The notes: a model not told the origin generated them from the sequence alone. 64,000 nucleotides of DNA from Leucobacter muris (GCF_004028235.1 NZ_CP035037.1:1426001-1490000), one strand, 5' to 3'; numbered from the stretch's first letter, positions 8,814 through 17,275 are shown. A program made the numbers and translations.

Positions 8814-9170
8814 GTGAGTTTCGCAGAGACCGAAGCCGTCGACTCCGACCGGATCCAGTGGCCCGCCTTCGTCGCGGTGCCGCAGGCGAAGGTGCTGAGC
8901 GGCGCACCCGAGACGTCGACGCACGTGCTGCGCGACACGCCGAAGGCTCAGATGGGTCTCTGGCGGGTCACTCCCGGTGCGTTCTCGACCGACCACGCGG
9001 GCTACGTCGAGTTCGTGCACATCATCGGCGGCAGCGGCCGACTGGTCAGCGAGCACGGCGCCGTGACCGAGCTCCGGTCGGGGTCCACGGCCCTTCTGCC
9101 CGAGGGGTGGCGGGGACGCTGGGAGATCGACGCGACCCTGACCAAGTCCTTCACCATCATCCGCGACTAG
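8814..9170 (+). CDS. DUF861-type cupin protein
   Basis: 118 residues starting at GTG 8814, with AGAGGA six bases upstream. The sequence LWRVTPGAFSTDH, then EFVHIIGGSGRL and LLPEGWRGRWEID, follows the Cupin_3 (DUF861) pattern of a single small beta-barrel. Members include ureidoglycine aminohydrolase and many unassigned partners of amine and GABA catabolic genes. It is 11 bases upstream of the POT transporter start and probably shares the mRNA with the FAD oxidase. No catalytic assignment is possible from sequence. Confidence 0.82.
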   Translation: MSFAETEAVDSDRIQWPAFVAVPQAKVLSGAPETSTHVLRDTPKAQMGLWRVTPGAFSTDHAGYVEFVHIIGGSGRLVSEHGAVTELRSGSTALLPEGWRGRWEIDATLTKSFTIIRD

Positions 9171-9181
9171 GAGGCCGCACC

Positions 9182-10654
9182 ATGCTTCGTGAAACCTCGA
9201 CGAGCACGATCTCGGTGAACCAGCTTCCCCGCACCATCTGGGGGCTCGCCTTCACCGAGCTCTGGGAGCGATTCTCCTTCTACGGGCTGAACGGCATCCT
9301 GACGCTCTACCTCTACTTCAACCTGCAGGACGGGGGACTCGAGCTGCCCAAGGCGGCCGCGGCCGGAATCGTGGGAGCCTACGGCGGATCCGTCTATCTC
9401 GCGCAGCTGCTCGGCGCCTGGCTCGGCGAGCGCGTCATGAGCCCCAAATGGATGGTGTTCTGGGGCGGACTCGTCATCACCGCGGGCCACCTGGTGCTGG
9501 CCGTGATCCCCGGCATCACCGGGGTGGCGGTCGGCCTCGTGCTCATCATCCTCGGCACCGGCGCGCTGAAGACCAACATCACGAACATCGTCGGCATCGT
9601 CGGCGACGGGCGGGATGAGGGGCAGCGCGACGTCGGCTTCGCCTACTTCTACCTCGCGATCAACGTGGGCGCGGTGCTCGGCCCGATGTCGACGGGCTTC
9701 GTGCAGAACGAGTGGGGCTTCCACTGGGGCTTCGGGCTCGCCGCGATCGGCATGACGGGCGCGCTGGTGCAGTACGTCGTCTCGATGCGAAAGCTGCCGG
9801 AGCGCACCAACGTGGTCGCGCGACCCATCGCCCGTGCGAGGGCGCTCGGGATCGCGGTCGGCGCCGCGCTGGTCGGAACGGTCGTCGGCCTGCTGCTCGC
9901 GACGGGCTCGGTGCGCGCCGAGCAGCTCGCCTCCGTCGCCACGGTGCTCATCCTGCTGGCCGCGGCCTGGTACTTCATCATGATGCTCTCGGCGAAGAGC
10001 GTGAGCCGGGACGAGAAGCGTCGCGTCGCGGCGTACCTGCCGCTCTTCCTCGCCGCGGGCGTCTACTTCGGTCTGCTGTTCCAGCAGTTCACCGCGATCA
10101 CGTTCCTCATCACCGAGCGCGTGGATCTCGTGATCGGCGGCTGGAGCATGCCGGTGCCCTGGATCACGATGATCAGCCAGCTCTCGGCCGTGCTCATCAC
10201 GCCGGTGATCGCCCGCTTCTGGGGTCGCAGCGGCAACGACGGGCCCGGTGCACCCGCGAAGTTCGCCCTGGGGCTCGTGCAGATGGGGCTCGCGTACGTG
10301 CTGATGATGGTGGCGCTCATCCTCTTCCCCGAGACCCCGGGCGTCCAGATCCCGTTGCTGCTCGTGATCGTCGTGATGATCGTCGCCGGCTCGTCCGAGG
10401 TCTTCATCGGACCGATCGGCCTGTCTCTGGCGACGCGGATCGGCCCGGCCGCCGTCAAACTGCAGCTCATCGGCCTGAACGCGCTGACGCTGGCGCTCGG
10501 CTCTTCCATCTCGGGGCTGCTCGGCCAGCTGTTCGAGGTGATGGATCCCGTGCCGTACTTCGTCGTGATCGTGGCCATCGGCCTCGGTCTCGGTGTCGCG
10601 CTCTGGCTGTTCCGCACCCCGCTGCAGCGAGCCCTCTCCGCGGGGCTGCGCTGA
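9182..10654 (+). CDS. POT/PTR2 family proton-dependent peptide transporter
   Basis: 490 residues and 12-14 predicted membrane helices. The N-terminal ELWERFSFYGLNGIL matches the ExxERFxYYG proton-coupling motif of the POT family, and ALKTNITNIVG and FAYFYLAINVGA match the PTR2 signatures. ATG 9182 follows GGAGG with appropriate spacing; much longer upstream readings in this frame lie inside the oxidase gene and are not real. POT carriers import di- and tripeptides with protons. Co-location with an FAD amine oxidase suggests import of peptide-like or gamma-glutamyl substrates, which is inference. Confidence 0.92.
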   Translation: MLRETSTSTISVNQLPRTIWGLAFTELWERFSFYGLNGILTLYLYFNLQDGGLELPKAAAAGIVGAYGGSVYLAQLLGAWLGERVMSPKWMVFWGGLVITAGHLVLAVIPGITGVAVGLVLIILGTGALKTNITNIVGIVGDGRDEGQRDVGFAYFYLAINVGAVLGPMSTGFVQNEWGFHWGFGLAAIGMTGALVQYVVSMRKLPERTNVVARPIARARALGIAVGAALVGTVVGLLLATGSVRAEQLASVATVLILLAAAWYFIMMLSAKSVSRDEKRRVAAYLPLFLAAGVYFGLLFQQFTAITFLITERVDLVIGGWSMPVPWITMISQLSAVLITPVIARFWGRSGNDGPGAPAKFALGLVQMGLAYVLMMVALILFPETPGVQIPLLLVIVVMIVAGSSEVFIGPIGLSLATRIGPAAVKLQLIGLNALTLALGSSISGLLGQLFEVMDPVPYFVVIVAIGLGLGVALWLFRTPLQRALSAGLR

Positions 10655-10682
10655 TCCTGCCCGAGCGCCGCCTCCCGCCGCT

Positions 10683-10715
10683 GTTCCCCGCCTTCGTATA
10701 CTGAGCGCGGGGAAC
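10683..10715. promoter_or_regulatory. 9-bp dyad bracketing a TATACT -10 element
   Basis: GTTCCCCGC (10683-10691) and GCGGGGAAC (10707-10715) are perfect inverted copies flanking TATACT (10697-10702), just before the DNA-alkylation-repair gene. The geometry suits a repressor site over the promoter. The same dyad could also form an RNA hairpin ending the POT transcript. Confidence 0.4.
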
Positions 10716-10725
10716 GGAGGCCCGG

Positions 10726-11820
10726 ATGTCGATGACCGATGAGCTGCTCGGCGACGAGAGCGTCGGATCGCTGCTCGGCGCGCTGCAGGACGCGGCGCCC
10801 GGCCGTCGCTTCGAGGCCACGCGCGAGGCGGCCGCCGGGCTGAGCGCGCTGACGCTGAGTCGACGTGCGAGGAGCCTCGCCGACGGGATCCTGCTCGATC
10901 TGCCCGGCGATCACGCCGAACTCGCGCGCGTGGTGCGCGCGGCGATCGAGCACCCCGGCTTCGATGGGTGGGCGCTCTGGCCGGTCGGGCTCGCCTCCGC
11001 CCGGCGCGCGGTCGCCGAGCGCACCGAGTCGGCGTTCGACGACTCGCTCGAGGTGCTGCGGCAGCTGACGAAGCGCTTCACCTCGGAGTTCGCGATCCGC
11101 CCGCTGCTGCTGCACGACCTCGATCGCGGGCTCGACCGCATGGCGTCGTGGACGACGGACCCCGACTGGAGGGTGCGCCGGCTCGCGACCGAGGGCAGTC
11201 GCCCGCTGCTGCCGTGGGCCGAGCGCCTCCCCGCCCTCGTCGCCGACCCGTCGCCGACGAGGGTGATCCTCGACGCCCTCCACGACGATGCCGAGGAGAG
11301 CGTGCGCCGTTCGGTCGCGAACCACGTCAACGACCACAGCCGCGGGCATGCCGCGTTCGCCGTGGAGGTCGTGCGCGGCTGGCGGGACGCGGGCGGCGAT
11401 CATCTCGAGCGGGTGTCCCGCCATGCGCTGCGCACGCTCGTGAAGCGGGGCGACGCCGGTGCGCTCGAGCTGCTGGGCTTTCCGCCGGCGCTCGTCGAGG
11501 TCTCGCCGCTCGAGGTCTCGCCCGTGCGGGTCGAGGCGGGCGGAGCCGTCGCCTTCGAGGCGGAGGTCGAGAACACGGGGGCGGATCCGGCGCGCCTCGT
11601 GATCGACTACGCGCTGTTCTTCCCGGGGGCTCGAGGCGAGGAACGCTCGAAGGTCTTCAAGATCGCGCAGCGCACGCTCGGTCCGGGGGAGCGCACCGTC
11701 GTGCGGGCCTCGCACTCGTTCCGGGCGATCACCACGCGCCGCTACTATCCGGGGCGGTACGGCGTGGCGCTGCAGATCAACGGGGTCGCTCACCCGCGCA
11801 CCGGGTTCGAGCTGGGGTAG
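10726..11820 (+). CDS. AlkC/AlkD-like DNA alkylation repair (HEAT-repeat) protein
   Basis: 364 residues made of helical HEAT-like repeats. WTTDPDWRVRRLATEGSRPL (about 140-160) and VRRSVANHVNDHSRGH (about 190-205) are strongly characteristic of the AlkC/AlkD DNA alkylation repair family, which removes alkylated bases without base flipping. Residues from about 255 onward form a beta-rich tail (VEVSPLEVSPVRVEAGGAV, then a CARDB-like segment), known in actinobacterial members. GGAGG precedes ATG 10726. The gene is monocistronic and converges on the DapA-like gene. Confidence 0.85.
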   Translation: MSMTDELLGDESVGSLLGALQDAAPGRRFEATREAAAGLSALTLSRRARSLADGILLDLPGDHAELARVVRAAIEHPGFDGWALWPVGLASARRAVAERTESAFDDSLEVLRQLTKRFTSEFAIRPLLLHDLDRGLDRMASWTTDPDWRVRRLATEGSRPLLPWAERLPALVADPSPTRVILDALHDDAEESVRRSVANHVNDHSRGHAAFAVEVVRGWRDAGGDHLERVSRHALRTLVKRGDAGALELLGFPPALVEVSPLEVSPVRVEAGGAVAFEAEVENTGADPARLVIDYALFFPGARGEERSKVFKIAQRTLGPGERTVVRASHSFRAITTRRYYPGRYGVALQINGVAHPRTGFELG

Positions 11821-11911
11821 GGCGGCCGCGGTCGGAATGGGGTGAGCCCGCGGGCCAGGTCCGCGCCTTCGGGTGACCGTCTCGTCTCCCGGGCGCCGCG
11901 CCTCGGGGCGT

Positions 11912-12811
11912 TCAGACGAGACCGAGCGCGGTCACGGTCTCGACGACCCGAGCGCGCTGCTCTCGCGCGAGACCGCGGAGCGGCAGCGGCAGGCACCCCT
12001 CCCGTGCGAGACCGAGGTGCTCGGCGATCGCCGCGACGACCCGCACGCTACCGCCGAACTCGGCGAACAGCGCCCAGAGCGGCGCGAGGCGCTGCGACTC
12101 GGCGGTCGCCTCATGAGGCCGGCCGCCGAGGGCGGCGCGTGTGATGGCGACGGCCGGCTCCGGCAGCGTGCCGCCGATGACCGAGTACCAGGAATCGCAT
12201 CCCGCGTTCAGACCTGCCGCCGCGAAGGCGTCGCCGGATATCCCGACGGTGACGCGTTCGGGCACCGCGGCTCGGATCGTGTCGACGTGGCGGCGGGCGT
12301 CGACGGGATCGCGGGGTGCACCCGGGATCTTGATGGCGGAGACGCCCGGCAGCTCGGCGATGCGCGCGTAGAGCTCGACGGTGAAGGCGAAGCGGGTGGT
12401 GCCCGGGTTGTCGTAGACGATCACGGGCAGCTCGGTGCGCTCGGCGACGCTGCGGAACAGCTCGAACACGTCGTCGTGCGTCAGCGGTTGGTAGGTCATG
12501 GGGGCGAGCAGCAGCCCACGTGCGCCGGCCTGCTCGGCGCGCTCGACGTTCGCCAGCACGTGCGAGGTGCGCAACGCGCCGACGCCGACGAACACCGGCA
12601 CGTCGCCCGCGTGCTCGACCGCGAGGGCGGCCACCTGTGCGCGTTCCTCCACGGTGAGGTAGGCGTAGGAGCCGGTGGAGCCGAGGGCGGTGATCGAGTC
12701 GACCCCCGCGTCGGCCAGACGCTCGATGATGCCGGCGAATGCGCGCTCATCGACGGCGTCGTCGAGCAGCGGCGTGAGGGGAAAGGCGCTGAGGCCGGAG
12801 AACAGGCTCAT
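11912..12811 (-). CDS. DapA-family (dihydrodipicolinate synthase/N-acetylneuraminate lyase) protein
   Basis: 299 residues, the usual TIM-barrel length. LGSTGSYAYLT (about 42-52) replaces the GTTGE motif of true DapA, VIVYDNPGTT carries the conserved tyrosine, and VSAIKIPG carries the Schiff-base lysine. Such proteins are pyruvate-dependent aldolases or lyases; deviation in the first motif argues against a lysine-biosynthetic role. The ATG at 12811 overlaps the stop codon of the upstream ABM gene by four bases (ATGA), indicating translational coupling. The substrate is unknown. Confidence 0.83.
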   Translation of the reverse strand: MSLFSGLSAFPLTPLLDDAVDERAFAGIIERLADAGVDSITALGSTGSYAYLTVEERAQVAALAVEHAGDVPVFVGVGALRTSHVLANVERAEQAGARGLLLAPMTYQPLTHDDVFELFRSVAERTELPVIVYDNPGTTRFAFTVELYARIAELPGVSAIKIPGAPRDPVDARRHVDTIRAAVPERVTVGISGDAFAAAGLNAGCDSWYSVIGGTLPEPAVAITRAALGGRPHEATAESQRLAPLWALFAEFGGSVRVVAAIAEHLGLAREGCLPLPLRGLAREQRARVVETVTALGLV

Positions 12812-13152
12812 CGCTCGCGCTCCGGCCGATGCTCGAGCCCGAGGACCGGGTCGCCGTAGACGGCCGTCACCTCGGCGATGACGACGCGGTAGCCGCCGAG
12901 CCATTCGCCGTATCGGCTCTTCGCGACGCGATGGGTGTCCATGCCGATGAGTTCGCGCAGCGCCTCCAAACTCGACCAGTAGTAGACCTCGGCGTGCAGG
13001 CCGGTCCGCTCGTTGTGCCAGGCCTCCTCTCCGAGGAAGCCCTTGATGCGCCTGGCGCGCTGCGCGATCTCGGTGTCGATGCGGTGGAACTCGTCATCGA
13101 GAGCGCCGACCTCGAAGATGAAGGTCGAACTGTACTTCGGAGTCTTCGACAT
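12808..13152 (-). CDS. Antibiotic biosynthesis monooxygenase (ABM)-like protein
   Basis: 114 residues. The sequence pattern (STFIFEVGALDDEFHRID, then GFLGEEAWHNERTGLHAEVY with WSSLEALREL and DTHRVAKSRYGEWL) matches the small ferredoxin-like ABM fold found in dimeric monooxygenases and stress-related proteins. It lies directly downstream of the MerR-peroxiredoxin gene (9-base gap) and overlaps the DapA-like gene, so the three probably form one transcript. That context suggests a role in oxidative or electrophile stress; this is inference. Confidence 0.78.
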   Translation of the reverse strand: MSKTPKYSSTFIFEVGALDDEFHRIDTEIAQRARRIKGFLGEEAWHNERTGLHAEVYYWSSLEALRELIGMDTHRVAKSRYGEWLGGYRVVIAEVTAVYGDPVLGLEHRPERER

Positions 13153-13161
13153 GCCGGCCTC

Positions 13162-14103
13162 TCAGGCGGGGGTGCGCTCGAGCCAGTCGAGCACCTGCCG
13201 GGCGTGCGCGTCGGGCGGGAAGATCGGGTAGAAGACGTGCTCGATCAGGCCGTCGCGAACGATCAGCGTCAGGCGCGAGTACAGGCGGTCGTGACCGGCG
13301 GCGGCGAACGTCGGCAGCCGCAGCGCGTCGGCCAGCGCGAACCCCTCGTCCGAGATCATGGCGAAGGGCAGCCGCAGGCGGTCGACGACCTCAGCCTGGT
13401 AGGCGGGATCCTGGCTCGACATGCCGTACACCCGTTCGGCGCCCGCCGCGCGCAGATCGCCGAAGTGGTCGCGGAAATCGCAGGCCTCCGTCGAGCAGCC
13501 GCGGGCGCCGGGGATGGCGTCCCAGCCCTCGGGCAGGTCGACGCCCGGTCGGCCGGTCAGCGGGTAGAGGTAGACGACGGTGCGGCCGCGGCCGAGGTCG
13601 GCGAACCGCAGCGTGCGGCCGTCGCTCGTCGGCAGTTCGAGCCGCGGCACGCTCATGCCGGGCAGGTGATCGGCGGCCCCGTCGTCCTCGGGCCGCGGCA
13701 GCCCCTCGGGCAGGATCGTGTAGTCGGTCATCGTTTGCTCCTTCGTGAAGGTCCGTCCGGCGCCCGCCTCCAAGCGGTGCCGCAGCGCGGCGCGCCGCGC
13801 CGCGAGCGCGTCGATCATGCGGGTGAGGTCGGCGATCGTGTCGCGGTAGACGGCGAGTGAACTCACGCAGTCGTCGCCGTGCTCGTGCCCCAGACCGAGG
13901 CACTCGAGGAAGGGCGCCGCGCGCTGGGGAGACACGCCGAGACCCGCGAGCTCCCGGATCTCGGCCACGGCGCGGGCGTGGTGCTCGTCGAACACCCGGT
14001 ACCCGTTGTCGAGACGGGCGGGCTCGATCAGTCCGATGCTCTCGTAATAGCGAATCGCCTTGACCGATGCCCCGGTGCGCTTCGCGAGTTCTCCGATACG
14101 CAT
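13162..14103 (-). CDS. MerR regulator fused in frame to a PrxQ-like peroxiredoxin
   Basis: 313 residues. Residues 1-70 are a MerR winged helix (MRIGELAKRTGASVKAIRYY), followed by a dimerisation helix with CLGLGHEHGDDC (Cys69, Cys79). From about residue 125 a thioredoxin-fold peroxiredoxin begins; RGCSTEACDF gives Cys203 and Cys208, the peroxidatic/resolving spacing of BCP/PrxQ enzymes. AGGAGGAG precedes the ATG. An internal ATG at 13731 (Met125) has its own AAGGAG six bases upstream, so a free 189-residue peroxiredoxin could also be made. The promoter upstream has MerR geometry. Regulation by peroxide or electrophile is inferred. Confidence 0.85.
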   Translation of the reverse strand: MRIGELAKRTGASVKAIRYYESIGLIEPARLDNGYRVFDEHHARAVAEIRELAGLGVSPQRAAPFLECLGLGHEHGDDCVSSLAVYRDTIADLTRMIDALAARRAALRHRLEAGAGRTFTKEQTMTDYTILPEGLPRPEDDGAADHLPGMSVPRLELPTSDGRTLRFADLGRGRTVVYLYPLTGRPGVDLPEGWDAIPGARGCSTEACDFRDHFGDLRAAGAERVYGMSSQDPAYQAEVVDRLRLPFAMISDEGFALADALRLPTFAAAGHDRLYSRLTLIVRDGLIEHVFYPIFPPDAHARQVLDWLERTPA

Positions 14104-14120
14104 GCTCCTCCTCTGCCGTC

Positions 14121-14152
14121 AGCGTAAACCCTGCCCCCGGGGGCAGGGTCAA
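14121..14152 (-). promoter_or_regulatory. MerR-type promoter with 22-bp perfect palindrome in a 20-bp spacer
   Basis: On the minus strand TTGACC (14147-14152) and TACGCT (14121-14126) are 20 bases apart, the lengthened spacing of MerR-activated promoters. A perfect 22-bp palindrome at 14128-14149 (ACCCTGCCCCC and its complement) fills the spacer. The position supports autoregulation by the MerR-peroxiredoxin protein. Confidence 0.72.
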
Positions 14153-14298
14153 ATCGGCGGGGAGCGAGCCGTCCGAGCCGCGACTCGGCGTCGGCGGGAC
14201 CGTCGGCACTTTCCCCTGGCCCGAGGCGGTCTCGGTCGGCGATATCCTGGCAGGCAGTGCCGTCTCATGACGGGTTCAGGCGATTCACGGAGGTGCCG

Positions 14299-15246
14299 AT
14301 GCCGGTTGCGACGCGGGCGATTCCCGTCGCCGGATTCCTGCTCGCGGTCGGCTCCGCGGCCTCGTTCGCCTTGTCGGGCAGCTTCGCGAGCGCGCTCCTC
14401 GCAGCGGGGTGGTCGGCGGGAGCCGCGACGACCGCGAGGATCACCCTCGCGGCCCTCGTGCTCGCGGCGCCCACCGCGCTCGCCCTGCGGAGCCGGTGGC
14501 GCACGGTTCTGGCGGCGTGGCGGCCGATCCTGCTGTTCGGCGTGCTCGCGGTCGCCGGCTGTCAACTCGCGTTCTTCATGGCGGTGCAGTTCATCCCGCC
14601 GAGTCTGGCGCTGCTCATCGAGTTCATGGGGCCCGTGATCCTGATGCTCTGGATCTGGGCCCGAACGCGCGTGGCGCCGGCCGCGCTGACGCTGATCGGC
14701 GCCGCCGTCGCCGTGCTCGGCCTCGCCGCGATATCGGGCGCCGGAGCGGGCGGAGCACTCCACCCGATGGGCATCGTCTTCGCGCTCATCGCGGCGATCG
14801 GCAATGCCGCGTACTACGCGACGGGGGCGAGCAGCGACCACGGCATCCCGCCGATCCCCTTCGTGGGGCTCGGCCTCGCGGTCGGAGCGGTGATGCTGGT
14901 CGTGGTGAGCGCGACGGGCCTGCTGCCGTTCGCGGTCACCGGCGCCCCGGCGGCGATCGCGGGCGCCGAGCTGCCTCCCGCGGTCGTCGTCGCGGGCATG
15001 GTGCTCATCTCGACGGTGCTCTCCTACGTGCTCGGCGTCGCCGCCTCCCGCAGGCTCGGAGCGACGGTCGCGAGCTTCACCGGGTACTCGGAGGCGCTGT
15101 TCGGCATCGTCTGGACCATCGTGCTGCTCGCGGTCGTCCCCACGGGCGCGCAGTGGGCGGGCGCGGCGCTGATCATCGCCGGAGTGGTCGCGGTGAAGAC
15201 GGGGGAGATCCTGCGGGCTCGCCGGCCCGCCGCCTCCGCAGTGTGA
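14299..15246 (+). CDS. EamA/RhtA-type drug/metabolite exporter
   Basis: 315 residues with ten hydrophobic segments arranged as two EamA repeats (about 10-145 and 155-300). VQFIPPSLALLIEFMGPV and EALFGIVWTIVLL mark the ends of the two repeats, as in RhtA-like amino-acid exporters and YdcZ-type carriers. ATG 14299 is preceded by GGAGGTG. It is divergent from the MerR-peroxiredoxin gene. A TATCCT -10-like hexamer lies at 14243-14248. The transported compound cannot be assigned. Confidence 0.87.
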   Translation: MPVATRAIPVAGFLLAVGSAASFALSGSFASALLAAGWSAGAATTARITLAALVLAAPTALALRSRWRTVLAAWRPILLFGVLAVAGCQLAFFMAVQFIPPSLALLIEFMGPVILMLWIWARTRVAPAALTLIGAAVAVLGLAAISGAGAGGALHPMGIVFALIAAIGNAAYYATGASSDHGIPPIPFVGLGLAVGAVMLVVVSATGLLPFAVTGAPAAIAGAELPPAVVVAGMVLISTVLSYVLGVAASRRLGATVASFTGYSEALFGIVWTIVLLAVVPTGAQWAGAALIIAGVVAVKTGEILRARRPAASAV

Positions 15247-15376
15247 CCGGCGCGGCGGCGAGCAACACTCCGAAGCCGCCCATCACGGCGAGCCCGGGGC
15301 GGGGCGGACGCCTCCTCCCGGGTGCCGCCGATGCTCCGAGCGCCGGGCCGTCGTCCGGCCCGGGGGCCGTCTCAGG

Positions 15377-15458
<82 letters not shown>

Positions 15459-15513
15459 GCGGCCCCGGTCCGCGGGGCAGCTGACAGCCTATCGGCTCGT
15501 GGCGGCGGCCCCT

Positions 15514-15544
15514 GGGCGGTCGGATCGGAGCGATCCGACCGCCC
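15514..15544. promoter_or_regulatory. 13-bp perfect inverted repeat between tRNA-Leu and aceA
   Basis: GGGCGGTCGGATC (15514-15526) and GATCCGACCGCCC (15532-15544) are perfect inverted copies around GGAGC. No gene reads into this point on either strand, so an operator in the shared promoter region is more likely than a terminator. A weaker CGAATC/GATTCG pair follows near 15580-15600. Confidence 0.4.
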
Positions 15545-15678
15545 GGCGAGCAAGATTTCCGCCGCGCAGAAATACCGCGAATCTTCATCCCGGGATTCGT
15601 GCGTGGCGGGGGTCTGGCGTCCCCCAGAGTAGAAGTAGTTCATTTCGGAGCTAGCCGCCATCATGCGAAGGAGTCAGA

Positions 15679-17271
15679 ATGAGTGCGTTCCAGAACGACA
15701 GGGAGGCCGTCGAGGCGCTCAAGGAGCAGAACGGTCCGAGCTGGGATGCGATCAACCCCGAGCACGTCGCCCGCATGCGGGCTCAGAACCGATTCAAGAC
15801 GGGCCTCGAGATCGCGCAGTACACCGCCGACATCATGCGACGCGACATGGCCGAGTACGACGCCGACTCGTCGGTCTACACGCAGTCGCTCGGCGTCTGG
15901 CACGGCTTCATCGGGCAGCAGAAGATGATCTCGATCAAGAAGCACCTCGAGACCACCAACAAGCGCTACCTCTACCTCTCGGGCTGGATGGTCGCGGCCC
16001 TGCGCTCCGAGTTCGGGCCGCTGCCCGATCAGTCGATGCACGAGAAGACCGCGGTGCCCGCGCTCATCGAGGAGCTCTACACCTTCCTGCGCCAGGCCGA
16101 CGCCCGCGAGCTCGACCTGCTCTTCACCCAGCTCGACGACGCCCGCCGGGCGGGCGACGAGACCGCCGTCGAGTTCATCCAGTCGCAGATCGACAACTAC
16201 GAGACGCACGTCGTGCCGATCATCGCCGACATCGACGCCGGTTTCGGCAACCCCGAGGCCACCTACCTGCTCGCGAAGAAGATGATCGAGGCCGGGGCCT
16301 GCGCCATCCAGATCGAGAACCAGGTGTCGGACGAGAAGCAGTGCGGCCACCAGGACGGCAAGGTCACCGTGCCGCACGAGGACTTCATCGCGAAGATCAA
16401 CGCCGTGCGATACGCGTTCCTCGAGCTGGGGATCGACAACGGCGTGATCGTCGCCCGCACCGACTCGCTCGGCGCCGGCCTCACCCAGAAGCTCGCGGTG
16501 ACGAACGTTCCCGGCGATCTCGGCGACCAGTACAACTCGTTCCTCGACGTCGAGGAGATCTCCGAGGACGAGCTCGGCAACGGCGACGTCGTGATCAAGC
16601 GCGACGGCAAGCTGCTGCGCCCGAAGCGCCTCGCCAGCAACCTGTACCGGTTCCGCTCCGGCACCGGCGAGGAGCGCTGCGTGCTCGACTGCATCACCTC
16701 CCTGCAGAACGGCGCCGACCTCCTGTGGATCGAGACCGAGAAGCCTCACGTCGAGCAGATCGCGGGCATGGTCGACCGTATCCGCGAGGCCGTGCCGAAC
16801 GCGAAGCTCGTCTACAACAACAGCCCCTCGTTCAACTGGACCCTCAACTTCCGTCAGCAGGCCTACGACCTGCTCGTCGAGCGGGGCGAGGACGTGGCGG
16901 CCTACGACCGCGACAACCTCATGAGCGTCGAGTACGACGGCACCGAACTCGCGCGCCTCGCCGACGAGAAGATCCGCACCTTCCAGCGCGACGGATCGGC
17001 TCGCGCCGGCATCTTCCACCACCTCATCACCCTGCCGACCTACCACACGGCTGCGCTGTCCACCGACAATCTCGCGAAGGGGTACTTCGGCGACGAGGGC
17101 ATGCTCACCTACGTGCGCGACGTGCAGCGCCAGGAGATCCGCCAGGGCATCGCCACCGTCAAGCACCAGAACATGGCCGGCAGCGACATCGGCGACAACC
17201 ACAAGGAGTACTTCGCCGGTGACGCGGCCCTCAAGGCAGGCGGCAAGGACAACACCATGAACCAGTTCTGA
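15679..17271 (+). CDS. aceA: Isocitrate lyase, long (~530 aa) form
   Basis: 530 residues starting with AAGGAG before ATG 15679. It cleaves isocitrate to glyoxylate and succinate, the first step of the glyoxylate bypass. DIDAGFGNPEATY binds Mg2+, and the catalytic KQCGHQDGKV motif contains the nucleophilic cysteine (K[KR]CGH in short forms, KQCGH here). Length and the start SAFQNDREAVEALKEQNG match the long subfamily typical of Pseudomonas and some mycobacterial AceA2, not the ~430-residue form common in actinobacteria. It has a strong terminator downstream and stands alone, without malate synthase in the window. Confidence 0.95.
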   Translation: MSAFQNDREAVEALKEQNGPSWDAINPEHVARMRAQNRFKTGLEIAQYTADIMRRDMAEYDADSSVYTQSLGVWHGFIGQQKMISIKKHLETTNKRYLYLSGWMVAALRSEFGPLPDQSMHEKTAVPALIEELYTFLRQADARELDLLFTQLDDARRAGDETAVEFIQSQIDNYETHVVPIIADIDAGFGNPEATYLLAKKMIEAGACAIQIENQVSDEKQCGHQDGKVTVPHEDFIAKINAVRYAFLELGIDNGVIVARTDSLGAGLTQKLAVTNVPGDLGDQYNSFLDVEEISEDELGNGDVVIKRDGKLLRPKRLASNLYRFRSGTGEERCVLDCITSLQNGADLLWIETEKPHVEQIAGMVDRIREAVPNAKLVYNNSPSFNWTLNFRQQAYDLLVERGEDVAAYDRDNLMSVEYDGTELARLADEKIRTFQRDGSARAGIFHHLITLPTYHTAALSTDNLAKGYFGDEGMLTYVRDVQRQEIRQGIATVKHQNMAGSDIGDNHKEYFAGDAALKAGGKDNTMNQF

Positions 17272-17275
17272 TCCG

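Noticed and set aside
13398..13420. Possible truncation between MerR and peroxiredoxin
   Set aside because: The frame is continuous from 14103 to 13162 with no stop or homopolymer anomaly, so the fusion is kept as read.
15247..15376. Additional tRNA or small RNA beside tRNA-Leu
   Set aside because: No second cloverleaf or conserved RNA motif could be drawn in this interval.
15661..17202. Long minus-strand open frame (513 codons) across aceA
   Set aside because: It is the antisense shadow of isocitrate lyase in a GC-rich genome; it is rich in Val, Leu, Asp, Glu and His and has no family motif.
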